Source: Arcticibacter sp041902385 (lineage in GTDB: Bacteria; Bacteroidota; Bacteroidia; Sphingobacteriales; Sphingobacteriaceae). From it: a stretch of 64,000 nucleotides of DNA. The stretch covers positions 1,426,001 through 1,490,000 of the forward strand of contig NZ_CP169244.1 in the NCBI RefSeq assembly GCF_041902385.1, read 5' to 3'. The position numbers and the translations under genes are program-made. Positions 63,344 to 64,000 of this stretch are shown piece after piece. The notes beneath the pieces are model-generated. The model was not told the DNA's origin, did no database searches, and saw only the letters and a program-made list of their open reading frames with translations. The first letter of the stretch is position 1; each line of letters starts with the position of its first letter.

Positions 63344-64000
63344 AAATAGCTCAAATAACCTCTTTCCTGGAAACTCTGGCACCTCTTTCCTTTCAGGAGG
63401 AGTATGATAATTCGGGCCTTATCCATGGTGAGCCCGACCGGGAAATAGAGAGCGCCCTTATTTCGCTCGACTGTACGGAGGCCGTTGTAGATGAGGCAAT
63501 CGCTTTAGGATGCGGCCTCATTATCTCTCATCACCCCATTGTCTTCAAGGGACTCAAAAAGTTCAATTCCCGTACCTATGTTGAGCGGGTAGTAATGCGG
63601 GCTATAAAAAATGGAATAGCCTTGTACGCCATCCATACCAATTTTGACAACGTCCTCAACGGAGTAAACGCAAAAATATGCGAGAAGCTGGGACTTGGGC
63701 ACACGAGCATTCTTTCGCCAAAAGCTGCCCTTTTCAGGAAGATCGTTACGTTTTGTCCGCTTGGTCATGCTGATCAGGTCCGCAATGCTCTCTTTTCAGC
63801 AGGGGCTGGTCATATAGGGGCCTACTCCGAATGCAGTTTCAATGCGGAAGGTACCGGAACCTTTAAAGCCGGTAATGAGGCCCGGCCTTTTGTAGGAGAA
63901 ATCGGACATCAGCATCATGAAGAAGAGGTTCGTATCGAGACCGTCTATCCTGTACATCTTGAAAACAGGGTTGTCAGCGCTCTGCTGCATGCGCATCCAT
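63340..64000 (+). CDS. Nif3-like dinuclear metal centre protein, cut by the window end
   Basis: The first 220 residues are visible. The start MKIAQITSFLETLAPLSFQEEYDNSGLIHG and the metal motifs LIISHHPIVFKG and YAIHTNFDNV are those of Nif3/DUF34 (YbgI) proteins, which bind two metal ions in a hexamer and are often called GTP cyclohydrolase I type 2-like. In Bacteroidota the protein carries an inserted PII-like domain, which seems to begin near residue 120 here. Real substrate unknown. The C-terminal HxxxE site lies beyond the edge. Confidence 0.92.
   Translation, partial: MKIAQITSFLETLAPLSFQEEYDNSGLIHGEPDREIESALISLDCTEAVVDEAIALGCGLIISHHPIVFKGLKKFNSRTYVERVVMRAIKNGIALYAIHTNFDNVLNGVNAKICEKLGLGHTSILSPKAALFRKIVTFCPLGHADQVRNALFSAGAGHIGAYSECSFNAEGTGTFKAGNEARPFVGEIGHQHHEEEVRIETVYPVHLENRVVSALLHAHP

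Overview
The window looks like a chromosomal segment of a Bacteroidota bacterium, most likely of the Sphingobacteriaceae type. The evidence is the gene content: a DUF4175 protein, an anti-sigma-like ATPase and YbeY in a row, CysH/CysD/CysN sulfate assimilation, a ligase-associated repair module, and an integrase that lacks the first catalytic Arg. Several genes and both tRNAs are also preceded by Bacteroidota-type promoters (TTG, about 19-20 nt, TAnnTTTG). The genus cannot be fixed from sequence reading alone.

Layout. 1-2.7 kb: one end of an integrated mobilizable element (relaxase cut by the window edge, MobC-like protein, tyrosine integrase, possible oriT hairpin) beside tRNA-Pro(GGG). 3.4-9 kb: NlpC/P60 peptidase, M13 metallopeptidase, large Lhr-type helicase. 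9-12.3 kb: GNAT, ATP-dependent ligase and MBL exonuclease, which with the helicase form the ligase-associated DNA damage response set. 12.3-15.7 kb: C-terminal processing peptidase and a TPR protein. 15.8-20.6 kb: a divergent cyanophycin cluster with synthetase, cyanophycinase and isoaspartyl peptidase. 21-25.7 kb: TetR, TolC-like, EmrA and EmrB efflux operon with a palindromic operator. 25.7-27.2 kb: a candidate structured RNA, an AhpD-like protein and a peroxiredoxin. 27-31 kb: amidase, mutarotase-like protein, GltX. 31.3-34.7 kb: cysH-cysD-cysN, with a tandem palindromic repeat array splitting cysD from cysN. 35.4-46 kb: DUF4175, ATPase, YbeY, an NAD(P)-binding protein, ABC-F, two parS-like sites, MnmG, an Ig-like lipoprotein and gamma-carbonic anhydrase. 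46.5-50.7 kb: tRNA-Gly(CCC), NadB, an AT-rich intergenic region with DnaA boxes that is a candidate chromosome origin, NadA and ThiL. 50.7-64 kb: RmuC, zinc peptidase, ApaG, Dus, CPBP protease, DUF2007, CdsA, TonB-like protein, Mfd, four small membrane proteins, another membrane protein and a truncated Nif3.

Three things stand out. (1) Five genes (Lhr helicase, amidase, MnmG, CPBP protease, Mfd) are broken only by single-base length changes in homopolymers of 5-8 bases. Uncorrected sequencing error is more likely than real decay, so these should be read as intact genes. (2) A dispersed, hairpin-forming intergenic repeat of about 70 bp occurs at 33.0-33.4, 52.3, 56.8 and 61.25 kb, with an 89-bp tandem period at the first locus. 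(3) DnaA boxes between nadB and nadA, two TTCCACGTGGAA palindromes 6 kb away at mnmG, and a local change in G/C bias together suggest the window spans the replication origin region. The candidate structured RNA at 25.7-25.83 kb is the best lead for something undescribed.
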